A stretch of 64,000 nucleotides of DNA from Corynebacterium qintianiae (GCF_011038645.2 NZ_CP064955.1:1054001-1118000), one strand, 5' to 3'; counted from the stretch's first letter, positions 1 through 7,172 are shown. The notes: generated by a model from the sequence alone, not told the origin. Made by a program: numbers and translations.

Positions 1-2
1 TC

Positions 3-359
3 ATCATCGGCAACTGCGGCGACGTCTACTCCAACGTCCCGCTACTGCCGCACGCGGTGCCAGACGACGGCAAACTAGACCTCGTCGCCATCGCGCCCCG
101 CGGTATCTTCGGATGGCTGCGCATCGGCGGAGACATCGTGGTGAACACACTCGTTAGGCTGTGGAACCGCGATCCGCGCAACGTAGACAACCAAATGCGA
201 GTTCCCCGCCCGCCGAACGCGCTGACGTACGACAAGGGCGAGCGGGTGACAATCGAATTCGACTCGCCGGAGGTTTTCGAAGTCGACGGCGATCCGGTGG
301 GTCGCGTGCGTGCGGCGGAGATTGAGATCATGCCGGGGGCACTCGTAGTGCGGGTGTAG
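3..359 (+). CDS. Diacylglycerol kinase / YegS-type lipid kinase, 3' part only
   Basis: The reading frame is open from the window edge, so this is the last 118 residues of a longer protein. The GNCG motif near residue 3, the LLPHA stretch and the DDGKLDL motif are typical of the C-terminal lobe of the DagK/YegS lipid kinase family, which phosphorylates diacylglycerol or similar lipids at the membrane. The tail (FDSPEVFEVDGDPVG) fits the family's closing beta-sandwich. The N-terminal nucleotide-binding lobe lies outside the window, so substrate and start cannot be judged. Family assignment is firm; exact substrate is not. Confidence 0.8.
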   Translation: MIGNCGDVYSNVPLLPHAVPDDGKLDLVAIAPRGIFGWLRIGGDIVVNTLVRLWNRDPRNVDNQMRVPRPPNALTYDKGERVTIEFDSPEVFEVDGDPVGRVRAAEIEIMPGALVVRV

Positions 360-400
360 CGCGGGGCGACACAGTGGACCCTGAAAAAGATGAGGACTAA

Positions 401-434
401 ACAAAAAGCAGGCCAAGAGAGTGTCCTGGCCTGC
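401..434 (-). terminator. Intrinsic terminator of the candidate small RNA
   Basis: An 8-bp stem (GCAGGCCA with TGGCCTGC, 408-415 and 427-434) is followed, reading the minus strand, by TTTTTGTTT. The plus-strand side has no U-run, so it does not look like a terminator for the lipid kinase gene. Confidence 0.7.
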
Positions 435-606
435 CGACGGGTTTGGGAAACCCTGCTCAGCATAGGTTTCTCTAGGGAATTCCATCCCTGATTCCCTCGA
501 GTTCCGTGGAAAATTCCATGGGTTCGACGGGGTGTCATTGGCGGCTTCGTCACCACAGCCGCGGTACTAGTTGACACTTTTCCTAGAGACAGTCAGCCGG
601 ACGGGA
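401..606 (-). ncRNA. Candidate structured small RNA of about 200 nt
   Basis: On the minus strand a sigma-A-like promoter is followed by about 205 nt ending in a classic intrinsic terminator. Four compact hairpins lie between: arms 541-546/557-562, 504-511/514-521, 474-480/491-497 and 439-444/448-453. A further 8-bp long-range pairing is possible between 469-476 and 582-589, and it overlaps the third hairpin, so two folds may compete. No convincing ribosome-binding site plus short ORF is seen, and the minus-strand reading frames run through the terminator. I do not recognise the RNA; it does not match what I know of SRP RNA, tmRNA, RNase P RNA or the 6C motif. It is inferred from sequence only. 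Confidence 0.45.
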
Positions 607-611
607 TTTCC

Positions 612-640
612 TCTATACCTATACCGATCTGGCGTGTCGA
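612..640 (-). promoter_or_regulatory. Sigma-A-like promoter on the minus strand
   Basis: Read on the minus strand, TCGACA (635-640) and TATAGA (612-617) are separated by exactly 17 nt. Each differs from its consensus hexamer at one position. Initiation would fall near 605, just upstream of the hairpin series ending at the terminator at 408-434. Confidence 0.5.
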
Positions 641-641
641 G

Positions 642-658
642 ATGTCCCAACGGGACAT
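642..658. promoter_or_regulatory. Perfect inverted repeat next to the small-RNA promoter
   Basis: ATGTCCC-aac-GGGACAT has 7-bp perfect arms and ends 2 bp from the -35 hexamer of the minus-strand promoter, a usual position for a regulator site. The regulator is unknown. Confidence 0.35.
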
Positions 659-1004
659 GAACAACCCGTTTCCGAACGAACATAGTCTGCAAGGGTTGGC
701 TAGGGTCCCCATGTGCTTTGGCTCTATTTTGTCGTTGACATAAATCAAAGCATCCGAGCCTTGGGGGAGATAGTTGACCAACTATGATTTCATTTGCGGT
801 GCGATTACCAACCGCTGGATGCTCTCAAAGCCACCAAGTGGTTCCAGTATTTCGTAATTCAAAGACCCTAAACACGCGGAAAATTAGAGTTAAATCCTAC
901 CTATGGGGATATAAACACATTTAGTAGTTCATCTACAATTTATCCACTAGTTTATATCCGTGCCCAGGTAATCTGTATTTCACTGGAGCTAGAGGAGCTT
1001 TAAA
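659..1004. other. AT-rich intergenic stretch without a supported gene
   Basis: No ORF here has a credible start, ribosome-binding site or recognisable product. Base composition drops towards the nuclease gene. Visible structure is a 7-bp inverted repeat (770-776 with 779-785) and a larger one at 907-959. It probably holds the promoter region of the downstream gene, but I cannot choose a convincing -35/-10 pair. Confidence 0.5.
907..959. repeat. 10-bp perfect inverted repeat upstream of the nuclease gene
   Basis: GGATATAAAC (907-916) is matched by GTTTATATCC (950-959) with a 33-nt spacer that itself contains GTAG-ttcat-CTAC. It ends about 30 nt before the putative ribosome-binding site at 991-998, so it could be an operator or a structured leader. 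Confidence 0.4.
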
Positions 1005-1085
1005 ATCGCTTATCGCAAATCAAAGAAGAAAAATAAAGAGAAGGCCCGTCGCCAGCGGCTAGAAAAAGACTCGCTGACCCTTGCT

Positions 1086-3299
1086 TTGTTTGAGGGAATC
1101 GAATTCTTTGACAAAGTCTTTCAAGGATTTGATGGACAACCTGAGGACCATGTAGCTCTGCGACAACACCTAGACACCAAGCTTGATCACGCATGGGCCG
1201 ACCTGAGTGCTGCAGTGTCCCAGTACAGTCCTGTTCAAATTGTCGGCGGCCTAAGACTTCGCTACAGCATGCCACTCTATACCGGGGGGCCCAATCCTAA
1301 TATCAGTGATGGATTGTTTTTGATCGACCTGGGGGCCTCGCTCCTTTTGTTGTCCCCCGCATCTTTGAGCTGCGTTGAAAGGCAGCCGGTAGATAAGAGC
1401 TCTGAAGGCGATAGTGAACCACAGCATCTAATTGACGAGGTGGTCATTCCCTTGCTTCGAGATATCGGGCGCCTTCTGTCAATGCTCATCCTACTTGGTG
1501 GCGACGCACAACATTCTAAGGCTTCTATTGCTTATCGCACTGAGCTGTCTCATTTGTGGATAAGTGAAGCGAGCTATACGCAAATATTAGCCGATACGTA
1601 TAGCGTCATTTTTGCAGATGATTCGATGGAAAACCTGATGCGAGAAACATTCGGTTTCACCTTTACTGAAGCATTAGACGTGATCCAGGCCGTTCAACTT
1701 GAATACCGTGCGCGTATGGAGACCCATTGGGAGGAGATCAGGCAGGCAGGCTTCTCTAATGAGAAAGAGAAAGCACTCTCTGAGGCTGGTATGCGCCGCA
1801 TGGTTGAATATACGCAGACTATGGCGCTACCGCCGTCTGTGGACGAAGCTACTTTCGACGTGGAGTCCTTGCTCACTCACATTGACTTGGAGGAGGACAC
1901 AGTCCGGCTTGTTCTCGACGAATGCTCATTCGACTATAGACAGCGCACACCTGCAGACGTAAAGCAGCTCCTCCTAAATGGAATAAAACCAGTGGCAGGT
2001 CATCCGTTTCACCGTGAAGGGGCACGCTACTTACTAATTAACGAAGCACTCATGCTGCCCGGGCTGAAGACCAGGATAGAAGAAAAACTTAGGAATCATC
2101 CTCTCTACGCAGAGGTGAAGGGTCACACCCTCGAAGACCTTGTAGAGCTATGTTTTGTCCAATTCTTTGGTGATGAAGCAGTGTGCCCGCAAGTGCACTA
2201 TCTGTCAAAAGATAATCAACGGGGAGAAATAGACCTTTTTATCCGCAACGGTGATATTGCCCTTATAGTCGAGGTAAAAAGCGGTAGTCTTCGAGATCCG
2301 GAAAAGAAGAACCATCCAGGTAGCTTCACGCGCAAAATTAATGCCAGTATTACTAAGGCTTCGAAGCAGATTCATCAGGCTGCCGAAGCAATTTTATTAG
2401 ACGGCGGTTTTTACTCTCTGAAAAAAGAGTGGCTCGATTTAGCAAGTATTAGAGAAGTACACACGATTATCGTGACTCTCGATGATCTCTTGGAGCTGGG
2501 AACAAACCAACTATCACTAGAAGAAGTTGACCTACTTAAACATGGCGGCACGCTCCCGTGGATAGTGTCTTATAATGACCTGTCCTTATTGCTTGAGATG
2601 GTTGAAGAACCTGGTGAGCTCATTGCATATCTTCGACGTCGCACTAGCGCCGATATCGTTTCTAGATATTGGAGCACGGATGAGCTCGATCTATTTCTCG
2701 AGTTCCGGGAAACGGGAATGTGGGTGGAGGTAGACCGTAGCGTTGATAATGTTGGTGCCGAGCTTTCTCCGGCTCCTGTAGTAATGGTGCCTTCGCGCAC
2801 TGCCCTAGTCGATGCATGGTTTTATGGCTACGCGACTAAGCCAAAAATCAAGAATGTTCCTATGCTTCCATATGTCCAGCAGGCCAGGCAGCAAGGCTTT
2901 GAACAATGGCTCGCTCTTGGAGCTGACCTTCTATCTACTGCAGAGGACGTCCAAGAGGATCTTTGGGGAGTCATGGAAAAGTTGGAACAGATGGCCGTAC
3001 AAGATGGTCGTTCCCACTCATTCACGTCAGTATTGGTAGGTCAAGCAATCGATCAAGTCACCCTGCTCACTGTCTACACCGGCGGCATCCTCGATAATTC
3101 ACAGAAAAAGGATGCCGAGATTCGGGAGTACCTAGCAATGAAGAAAACGCAGGTAGGTGCACAACGGGCATATGGTATGCGCTTTGAGAAAGGCAAACTC
3201 ATCAGCGTCGCGTATGATGCTGAGACTTACGATCCTGCAGAGTTTGATCAGGAAAAATACTCTCGCCTTAAGCCGCCGCCCTCTGACTTCCTCCGGTGA
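1086..3299 (+). CDS. Large protein with PD-(D/E)XK nuclease core, possible defence gene
   Basis: A 737-residue protein of unknown function. The middle holds a restriction-endonuclease-like core: GEIDLF with D383, then VEVKSG with E396 and K398, followed by a helix with conserved-looking Gln (KQIHQA). This D-x12-ExK layout is that of PD-(D/E)XK nucleases, including the NERD and RecB-like groups. The flanking 370 N-terminal and 300 C-terminal residues are not recognised. No signal peptide or membrane segment is seen. GC is near 47% in a line I counted, against about 65% in core genes, and the gene sits beside insertion sequences, which suggests transfer. The listed TTG start has no ribosome-binding site; an in-frame AGAGGAGC at 991-998 points to translation from around 1005 (codon ATC), adding 27 basic residues. 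A defence role is inference. Confidence 0.7.
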   Translation: MFEGIEFFDKVFQGFDGQPEDHVALRQHLDTKLDHAWADLSAAVSQYSPVQIVGGLRLRYSMPLYTGGPNPNISDGLFLIDLGASLLLLSPASLSCVERQPVDKSSEGDSEPQHLIDEVVIPLLRDIGRLLSMLILLGGDAQHSKASIAYRTELSHLWISEASYTQILADTYSVIFADDSMENLMRETFGFTFTEALDVIQAVQLEYRARMETHWEEIRQAGFSNEKEKALSEAGMRRMVEYTQTMALPPSVDEATFDVESLLTHIDLEEDTVRLVLDECSFDYRQRTPADVKQLLLNGIKPVAGHPFHREGARYLLINEALMLPGLKTRIEEKLRNHPLYAEVKGHTLEDLVELCFVQFFGDEAVCPQVHYLSKDNQRGEIDLFIRNGDIALIVEVKSGSLRDPEKKNHPGSFTRKINASITKASKQIHQAAEAILLDGGFYSLKKEWLDLASIREVHTIIVTLDDLLELGTNQLSLEEVDLLKHGGTLPWIVSYNDLSLLLEMVEEPGELIAYLRRRTSADIVSRYWSTDELDLFLEFRETGMWVEVDRSVDNVGAELSPAPVVMVPSRTALVDAWFYGYATKPKIKNVPMLPYVQQARQQGFEQWLALGADLLSTAEDVQEDLWGVMEKLEQMAVQDGRSHSFTSVLVGQAIDQVTLLTVYTGGILDNSQKKDAEIREYLAMKKTQVGAQRAYGMRFEKGKLISVAYDAETYDPAEFDQEKYSRLKPPPSDFLR

Positions 3300-3357
3300 G
3301 GTACTGTACTTGCTCCCCGAAGTTACATGTGCTGTTGCAAAGTAGGGGCGTTGCACT

Positions 3358-3393
3358 GTGCTTTGTGCTGATAGAACTGTCAGCACAAAGCAC
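3358..3393 (+). terminator. Long perfect hairpin after the nuclease gene
   Basis: Two 14-nt arms (3358-3371 and 3380-3393) pair perfectly around an 8-nt loop. There is no U-run on either strand, so termination is possible but not certain. It lies 58 nt after the nuclease stop codon and 19 nt before the left end of the IS3 element. Confidence 0.45.
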
Positions 3394-3412
3394 GTAAAGG
3401 CCAGAAGGGACC

Positions 3413-3434
3413 TGACCCCTTGGTGGTGGACACG
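3413..3434 (+). repeat. Left inverted repeat of the IS3 element
   Basis: TGACCCC followed by TTGGTGGTGGACACG. It matches the reverse complement of the right end over GTGGACACG and, less well, over the CCCC part. TGACCCC ends are familiar in this IS3 group. Confidence 0.55.
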
Positions 3435-3477
3435 CTGAAACCAGCATCTCGCTGGGAAAGTGAGGTACCTTTCCACC

Positions 3478-3805
3478 ATGCCACGCAAGACCTACACCGA
3501 GCAGTTCAAGCGTGACGGAAGTGTCGTTGTACGAGTCGACCCCCGGAGCCACGATCAACGCGATCGCCTCCGATCTCGGGGTCAACCGCCACTCCCTGCG
3601 CACCTGGCTCGACGCCTTCGGCACCGGCACCAAAACCAACGCCAACGGTGAAAAAGTCGCCAGCCCGATCGCCGCAGCCAACAGCGAACGCTCCCCGGCT
3701 GAAGGACTCTCCGATGCCGAGCGGATCCGCGTGTTGGAACGCGAGAACGTCAAGCTCCGGGAGGAACGAGAGATCCTGCGCAAGGCGGCCAAATATTTCG
3801 CTTAA
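3478..3805 (+). pseudogene. IS3 OrfA, frameshifted
   Basis: The start ATG at 3478 opens MPRKTYTEQFKRD, the usual N-terminus of this OrfA group. After codon 13 the homologous sequence (VSLYESTPGATINA) continues in the +1-shifted frame, which runs to a TAA at 3803. One extra base near 3519 explains this. The remaining frame holds the helix-turn-helix (LGVNRHSLRTWL) and the leucine-zipper-like helix before AKYFA. The OrfA stop and the OrfB start are in the same frame, whereas IS3 elements normally place OrfB in -1, so a second small change near 3796 is likely. Without the first 13 codons only a GTG at 3512 could start it. Confidence 0.75.
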
Positions 3806-3817
3806 AGAGACGAACTG

Positions 3818-4729
3818 GTGAACCGCTTTCAGTTCGTTGATGACCACCGAGACTTCTACGAGGTCAAGCGGTTATGTGAGGTCCTGAAGGTCAACCGGTC
3901 CTCGTATTACAAATGGAAATCTGCTGCTCCTGCCCGCCGGCGACGCCTCGTCGCTGACGCGGCGCTGGGAGCGAGGATCAAGGCCGTGTTCACGGCCGAG
4001 AACGGCTGTTACGGGGCGAAACGTGTGACTGCGGCCATCAACGCCGATCCCGTCAACGACCGGGGCAATAGTGACCGTCTCAATCACAAGCACACTGCCA
4101 GGTTGATGCGGCAGATGGGCCTTTTCGGCTACACCAGGAAACGCCGGGTGAAGACCACCGTGTCCGCGAAACGTGCGCCTAAATTCCCTGACCTTCTGAA
4201 ACGCCGGTTCACCGCGGAGAAACCGAACAAGGTCTACGTCGGCGATATCACGTACCTGCCGATCGCGGACGGGTCGAATATGTACCTGGCCACGGTCATC
4301 GACTGCTATTCGCGGCAGTTGACCGGTTTCGCGATCGCCGACCACATGCGCACCGAGTTGGTCGAAGAAGCCCTCACGATGGCTCACGGGGTCCGAGGTA
4401 GCCTTGACGGGGCGATTTTTCACTCGGATCACGGCAGTGTCTATACCTCTGAGCAGTACCGGAGGTTATGTGAGCGGTTCGGTGTCACCCAGTCGATGGG
4501 TACGATCGGGACGAGCGCGGACAACTCGTTGGCGGAGTCGTTCAACGCCTCGTTGAAGCGGGAAGTCCTGAAGGACGAGCCTGTTTTCGCCAGCCAGCTC
4601 GTGTGTCGCCGGGACGTGTTCCAGTGGTGCATCCGGTACAACACCCAACGGTTGCACTCGTGGTGTGGCTACCGCTCGCCGAACGCCTTCGAGGCCACCG
4701 GATCAGCTACACTTACTATCGCATCTTGA
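3818..4729 (+). CDS. IS3 OrfB transposase (DDE)
   Basis: 303 residues from a GTG start. It contains the helix-turn-helix-like N-terminus (RSSYYKWKSA), an HTH_21-type segment with CYGAKRV, and a complete integrase-fold catalytic triad: D143 (YVGDITYLP), D204 (FHSDHGSVY) and E240 (NSLAESFN). The D-E spacing is 35 residues, as in the DD(35)E family. In active elements OrfB is made as an OrfAB fusion by -1 frameshifting; here OrfA is broken, so transposition of this copy is doubtful although OrfB itself looks intact. Confidence 0.9.
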   Translation: MNRFQFVDDHRDFYEVKRLCEVLKVNRSSYYKWKSAAPARRRRLVADAALGARIKAVFTAENGCYGAKRVTAAINADPVNDRGNSDRLNHKHTARLMRQMGLFGYTRKRRVKTTVSAKRAPKFPDLLKRRFTAEKPNKVYVGDITYLPIADGSNMYLATVIDCYSRQLTGFAIADHMRTELVEEALTMAHGVRGSLDGAIFHSDHGSVYTSEQYRRLCERFGVTQSMGTIGTSADNSLAESFNASLKREVLKDEPVFASQLVCRRDVFQWCIRYNTQRLHSWCGYRSPNAFEATGSATLTIAS

Positions 4730-4738
4730 TTAAATCCC

Positions 4739-4760
4739 CGTGTCCACTTTCCGGGGTTCG
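4739..4760 (-). repeat. Right inverted repeat of the IS3 element
   Basis: Reads CGAACCCCGGAAAGTGGACACG on the minus strand when split as CGAACCCC, GGAAA and GTGGACACG. It pairs with the left end and follows the OrfB stop by 9 nt. Confidence 0.55.
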
Positions 4761-5229
4761 GGCCCCGTCGGATCGTCGGGTGGGCGTTGTCCGATTCGAT
4801 GCGTACCGAGGCGTTGCCGCTGCAGGCGCTTAAATCAAGCCATTGTGTGTGCCAAGGACACAGCGGGCCTTGTTCACCATGCAGATCACGGATCGCAATA
4901 CGTCAGCATTGTCTACAACGAGCGTCTAGCCGAGCACGGAATCACGGCCTCTACTGGGACGGTCGGTGACTCCTACGACAATGCCTTAGCCGAAAATGTC
5001 AACGGTTCCTACAAAAATGAACTCATTCATACCCGCACTTGGAACGATGTGGTCGACGTAGAAATCGCGACCTTCGAGTGGGTCACGTGGTGGAACGAAT
5101 CAAGGCTTCACCAAAGTCTCGGCTACCGCACGCCGGCAGAAGTAGAAGAAGAGTTTTGGACTGGCAACCCAAATCACGAGAGAATGGAAATCAAGGCAAA
5201 TGCCTAGGAACAAAACCCGGGGCACTTCA
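4761..5229 (+). mobile_element. Remnant of a second IS3-family element
   Basis: Only the 3' third of an OrfB gene and the right terminus survive. The right end, CCCGGGGCACTTCA up to 5229, reads TGAAGTGCCCCGGG on the other strand, a familiar IS3-group terminus, and it sits exactly where the IS21 istA homology breaks off. The left part is missing at the junction with the intact IS3 element. Confidence 0.7.
4763..5207 (+). pseudogene. IS3 OrfB C-terminal fragment, frameshifted
   Basis: The segment begins RRIVGWALSDSMRTEALPLQAL in one frame when read as two blocks (RRIVGWALSD, SMRTEALPLQAL). It then continues NQAIVCAKDTAG in another frame, which an extra A near 4831-4833 explains. The second and third catalytic residues are recognisable in HHADHGSQY and NALAENVNG. 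The first Asp and everything before it are absent. The C-terminus (LHQSLGYRTPAEVEEEFW) is typical of IS3 transposases. It cannot encode an active enzyme. Confidence 0.85.
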
Positions 5230-6047
5230 CCGGTGTGGCCTTCAACGTGGTGTGAACGCGTGCGTTGGCGATTGTGGTGAACCACTCATCAAGTTGGGCT
5301 TGCACATCCACCGGGTCGCTGAACCGGCGCCCGGGGAAGAAGGAACGCTTCATGTACCCGTTGGTGCGCTCGACGATGCCTTTAGATTCCGGGTCCCGCG
5401 GTGGGGTCTGAACGATTCTGCAGCCCAGCGCCCCGCCGAATGCGGCAACAGGCTCGCACAGCTTCGCCTTGCCAATCCCGGACTCGTGATCCCACACGAG
5501 CCGATCTGGTACCGCTTGGAAATCACGTGTTATCAACTGCCACATCCCAGCGATCAAGTCATCAGTCGTGCGCGAGGGAAGCACACACGCCGCAGCGAGA
5601 ATGCGAGGCTGCCATCACCAACACCGGCAACGCGCGGTAGACCCCATCAGCATCAGGTAGTCCACCCGGTGCAAAAGTGAGATCACATTGGATCTCACGC
5701 CCCGGGGCGTGAGTAAGGGTATCGACTGGGTCGGCGGGCATATACTCAGGCCGGATCCTGGCAACGTGTTTGCGAAACCATGAATCCGAGCCTGTCCAGC
5801 CCACTCGCTGAGCCAACACCTTGGCATTAAGCTGCGGTGTTTCCGCGAGAAGTTCCCTGACCTGCGGTTCAAACGGATCGAAACTCGTGCCTTTGGCATC
5901 CCGTGGTTTGTAACAAGGCGGCGAATCTGAAGCCAGAGCCTTCTCCACCGTCTTCTTCGCACAGCCCACTTCGGCCGCGATCTTCCTCAATGACAGACCC
6001 TGCCCACGCAGGTATCGGATCTGCGCCCATTCCTCCAATAAAATCAC
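5230..6047 (-). pseudogene. IS21 transposase IstA, truncated and frameshifted
   Basis: The N-terminal part (MILLEEWAQIRYLRGQG, then LSLRKIAAEVGCAKKTVEKAL) is an IstA helix-turn-helix. The integrase core begins at GREIQCDLTFAPG. The frame ends in SHSRCGVCASLAHD, while the homologous continuation (LPSRTTDDLIAGMWQLI, WDHESGIGKA, RDPESKGIVERTNGY) lies in another frame, giving a shift near 5570-5590. The C-terminus is lost at the IS3 junction, where the frame runs into KCPGFCS. No istB is present. Confidence 0.85.
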
Positions 6048-6067
6048 CCATCCAATCTTTTCCGGGT

Positions 6068-6111
6068 GGGCTACTTTTCGAGGAGCGTTTTGGGCTACTT
6101 TTCAAAGAGCG
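6068..6111 (-). repeat. Tandem terminal repeats of the IS21 element
   Basis: Two 20-nt copies of GGGCTACTTTTCRARGAGCG (6068-6087 and 6092-6111) differ at two positions and have a 24-nt period. Multiple short repeats near the ends are the transposase binding sites typical of IS21 elements. Confidence 0.7.
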
Positions 6112-6130
6112 CTGACACAAGGAACGGCGC

Positions 6131-6709
6131 TTGTACGCGATGCGTCGTAAAGGTGCCGACGACACGGGTGCGTCCATGGCGTTCATGTGCCCCGCTCGTG
6201 GATCGGGCAAGACGGTGTACTGTCCGAACGCTCAGAAGTCAGAGCGTGAGGACGCTCAGAACAAGAGGCTTTTCCGCATTATCCCGGCCCAGCTGCCAAA
6301 GGATCGTCGTAAGTGCTGCAACAATCCGGCCTCGGTGAGCATTCCTCACAGCGAGGGGATGAAGTACCGCCAAACGGGACCGGCGTATGAGACGCCGGCG
6401 TGGAGGAAGACGTTTGGCACCTCCCGCAACGTCAGCGAGACGCGCAACGCCCTCCTCAAGAACGGCCGGGGTGCTTCCTTTGGCGATCACACTCGTCGTC
6501 TGGTGCGCGGTTTCGCTGCCGCGTGGATGTTCACCGCCTTGGGGGTCATCAGCGTGAACCTTTCCTTGATCGCGCAGTTCCTCCGCCGAGTCGCCGCCAA
6601 CGTCACGACGCCGCCGGTGACGACACCACCATCTCCGCGTGGTGCGTCGTCGCCGGTGGGGCTACCGCATGGGCCCCCACCCGATGCGTCAGGCGAGGTA
6701 GCGGCCTAA
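6131..6709 (+). pseudogene. C-terminal remnant of a transposase-like protein
   Basis: 192 codons are open, beginning right after the IS21 end, so the original 5' part is probably gone. The segment RNVSETRNALLKNGRG, then RLVRGFAAAWMFTALGVISVNL, resembles the C-terminal end of large actinobacterial transposase-type proteins, in which a RNxVE motif precedes an RxRGxAA helix. Cysteines in FMCPARGSG and VYCPNAQ could be part of a zinc-binding segment. The last 30 residues are Pro-rich. The assignment rests on memory of family patterns and is tentative; a genuine short gene of unknown function is the alternative. Confidence 0.45.
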
Positions 6710-6841
6710 ACGTGAAGAATTTAATACTTGAACCCGATCACCGGCGATTCCGCGGAACGCTGGTGGTCTTCCATGCCCACAAGTGGAAGCGCGGCACCGT
6801 TAGGGGGCCTGAAGTTCTCTGGAGGAGCTGTCAAGCCCCGG

Positions 6842-6891
6842 GAAAAAGGAAAAAAAGAACGATCCCCGCTGAAAATCAGCGGGGATCGTTC
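6842..6891 (-). terminator. Intrinsic terminator downstream of tRNA-Pro
   Basis: Perfect 16-bp arms (6857-6872 and 6876-6891; GAACGATCCCCGCTGA) are followed on the minus strand by TTTTTTTCCTTTTT. It lies about 60 nt beyond the 3' end of the tRNA gene and is the strongest intrinsic terminator in the window. Confidence 0.85.
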
Positions 6892-6950
6892 TTGTCTAGC
6901 AGTTTCCCAAACGATTCTGGCGTGTAACCCAAAACCGTCCTGCCGGATTG

Positions 6951-7024
6951 TCGGGCTAACAGGATTTGAACCTGCGACCCCTACACCCCCAGTGTAGTGC
7001 GCTACCAAGCTGCGCCATAGCCCG
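6951..7024 (-). tRNA. tRNA-Pro (anticodon GGG)
   Basis: The minus strand folds into a full cloverleaf. The acceptor stem is CGGGCTA/TAGCCCG with discriminator A; the D arm pairs GCGC/GCGC. The anticodon stem CTACA/TGTAG encloses loop CTGGGGG, which gives anticodon GGG. The T arm pairs GCAGG/CCTGT around TTCAAAT. The CCA end is not encoded. It reads codons CCC/CCU. Its 3' end faces the accessory region, the side where integrative elements often insert, but I found no matching attachment repeat. Confidence 0.95.
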
Positions 7025-7027
7025 TAT

Positions 7028-7058
7028 CCAGTTGCGCCGCGGTGTGCGCGGCAACTGG
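7028..7058. repeat. Hairpin just upstream of tRNA-Pro
   Basis: CCAGTTG pairs with CAACTGG and, after a 2-nt bulge, CCGCG pairs with CGCGG. It starts 4 nt before the mature tRNA 5' end, so it could affect 5' processing, or end transcription coming from elsewhere. No function is established. Confidence 0.4.
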
Positions 7059-7172
7059 TACAGGTTATCGCACGCCTTCGCGGAAATGGTAATCGGCAGG
7101 TCATGGCGCTGGTCGGAAACCGTGCCGTACAGTCGACCGGAGAGCAAACGTCAACGGAAGGACTCTCCAAGA

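Larger units (their letters stand above)
3413..4760 (+). mobile_element. IS3-family insertion sequence with damaged orfA
   Basis: About 1.35 kb bounded by imperfect inverted repeats sharing GTGGACACG, with an OrfA/OrfB gene pair of the IS3 family inside. OrfB is complete with a DDE triad; OrfA is frameshifted near its N-terminus. No clear 3-4 bp target duplication is seen at the ends. The right end abuts a fragment of a different IS3 element, so this copy probably landed in, or deleted into, older insertion sequences. Confidence 0.8.
5230..6117 (-). mobile_element. Remnant of an IS21-family element
   Basis: The left terminus of an IS21 element (5' end at about 6117) with its tandem terminal repeats and the first part of istA is retained. 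The element is cut at 5229 by the end of an IS3 remnant, and istB and the other terminus are missing. It in turn interrupts or truncates the coding remnant starting near 6118. Confidence 0.75.

Noticed and set aside
392-600. Known small RNAs (SRP RNA, tmRNA, 6C RNA) as identity for the left-end RNA
   Set aside because: None of their conserved motifs, such as the SRP tetraloop region, the tmRNA tRNA-like ends or paired C-rich loops, could be found.
593-781. 62-codon minus-strand ORF in the left intergenic region
   Set aside because: No ribosome-binding site or recognisable product, and it runs across the proposed small-RNA promoter and its palindrome.
6951-7024. tRNA-Pro 3' end as attachment site of a genomic island
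   Set aside because: No direct repeat of the tRNA 3' end was found at the other side of the low-GC region near 360-1000, and no integrase gene is present.
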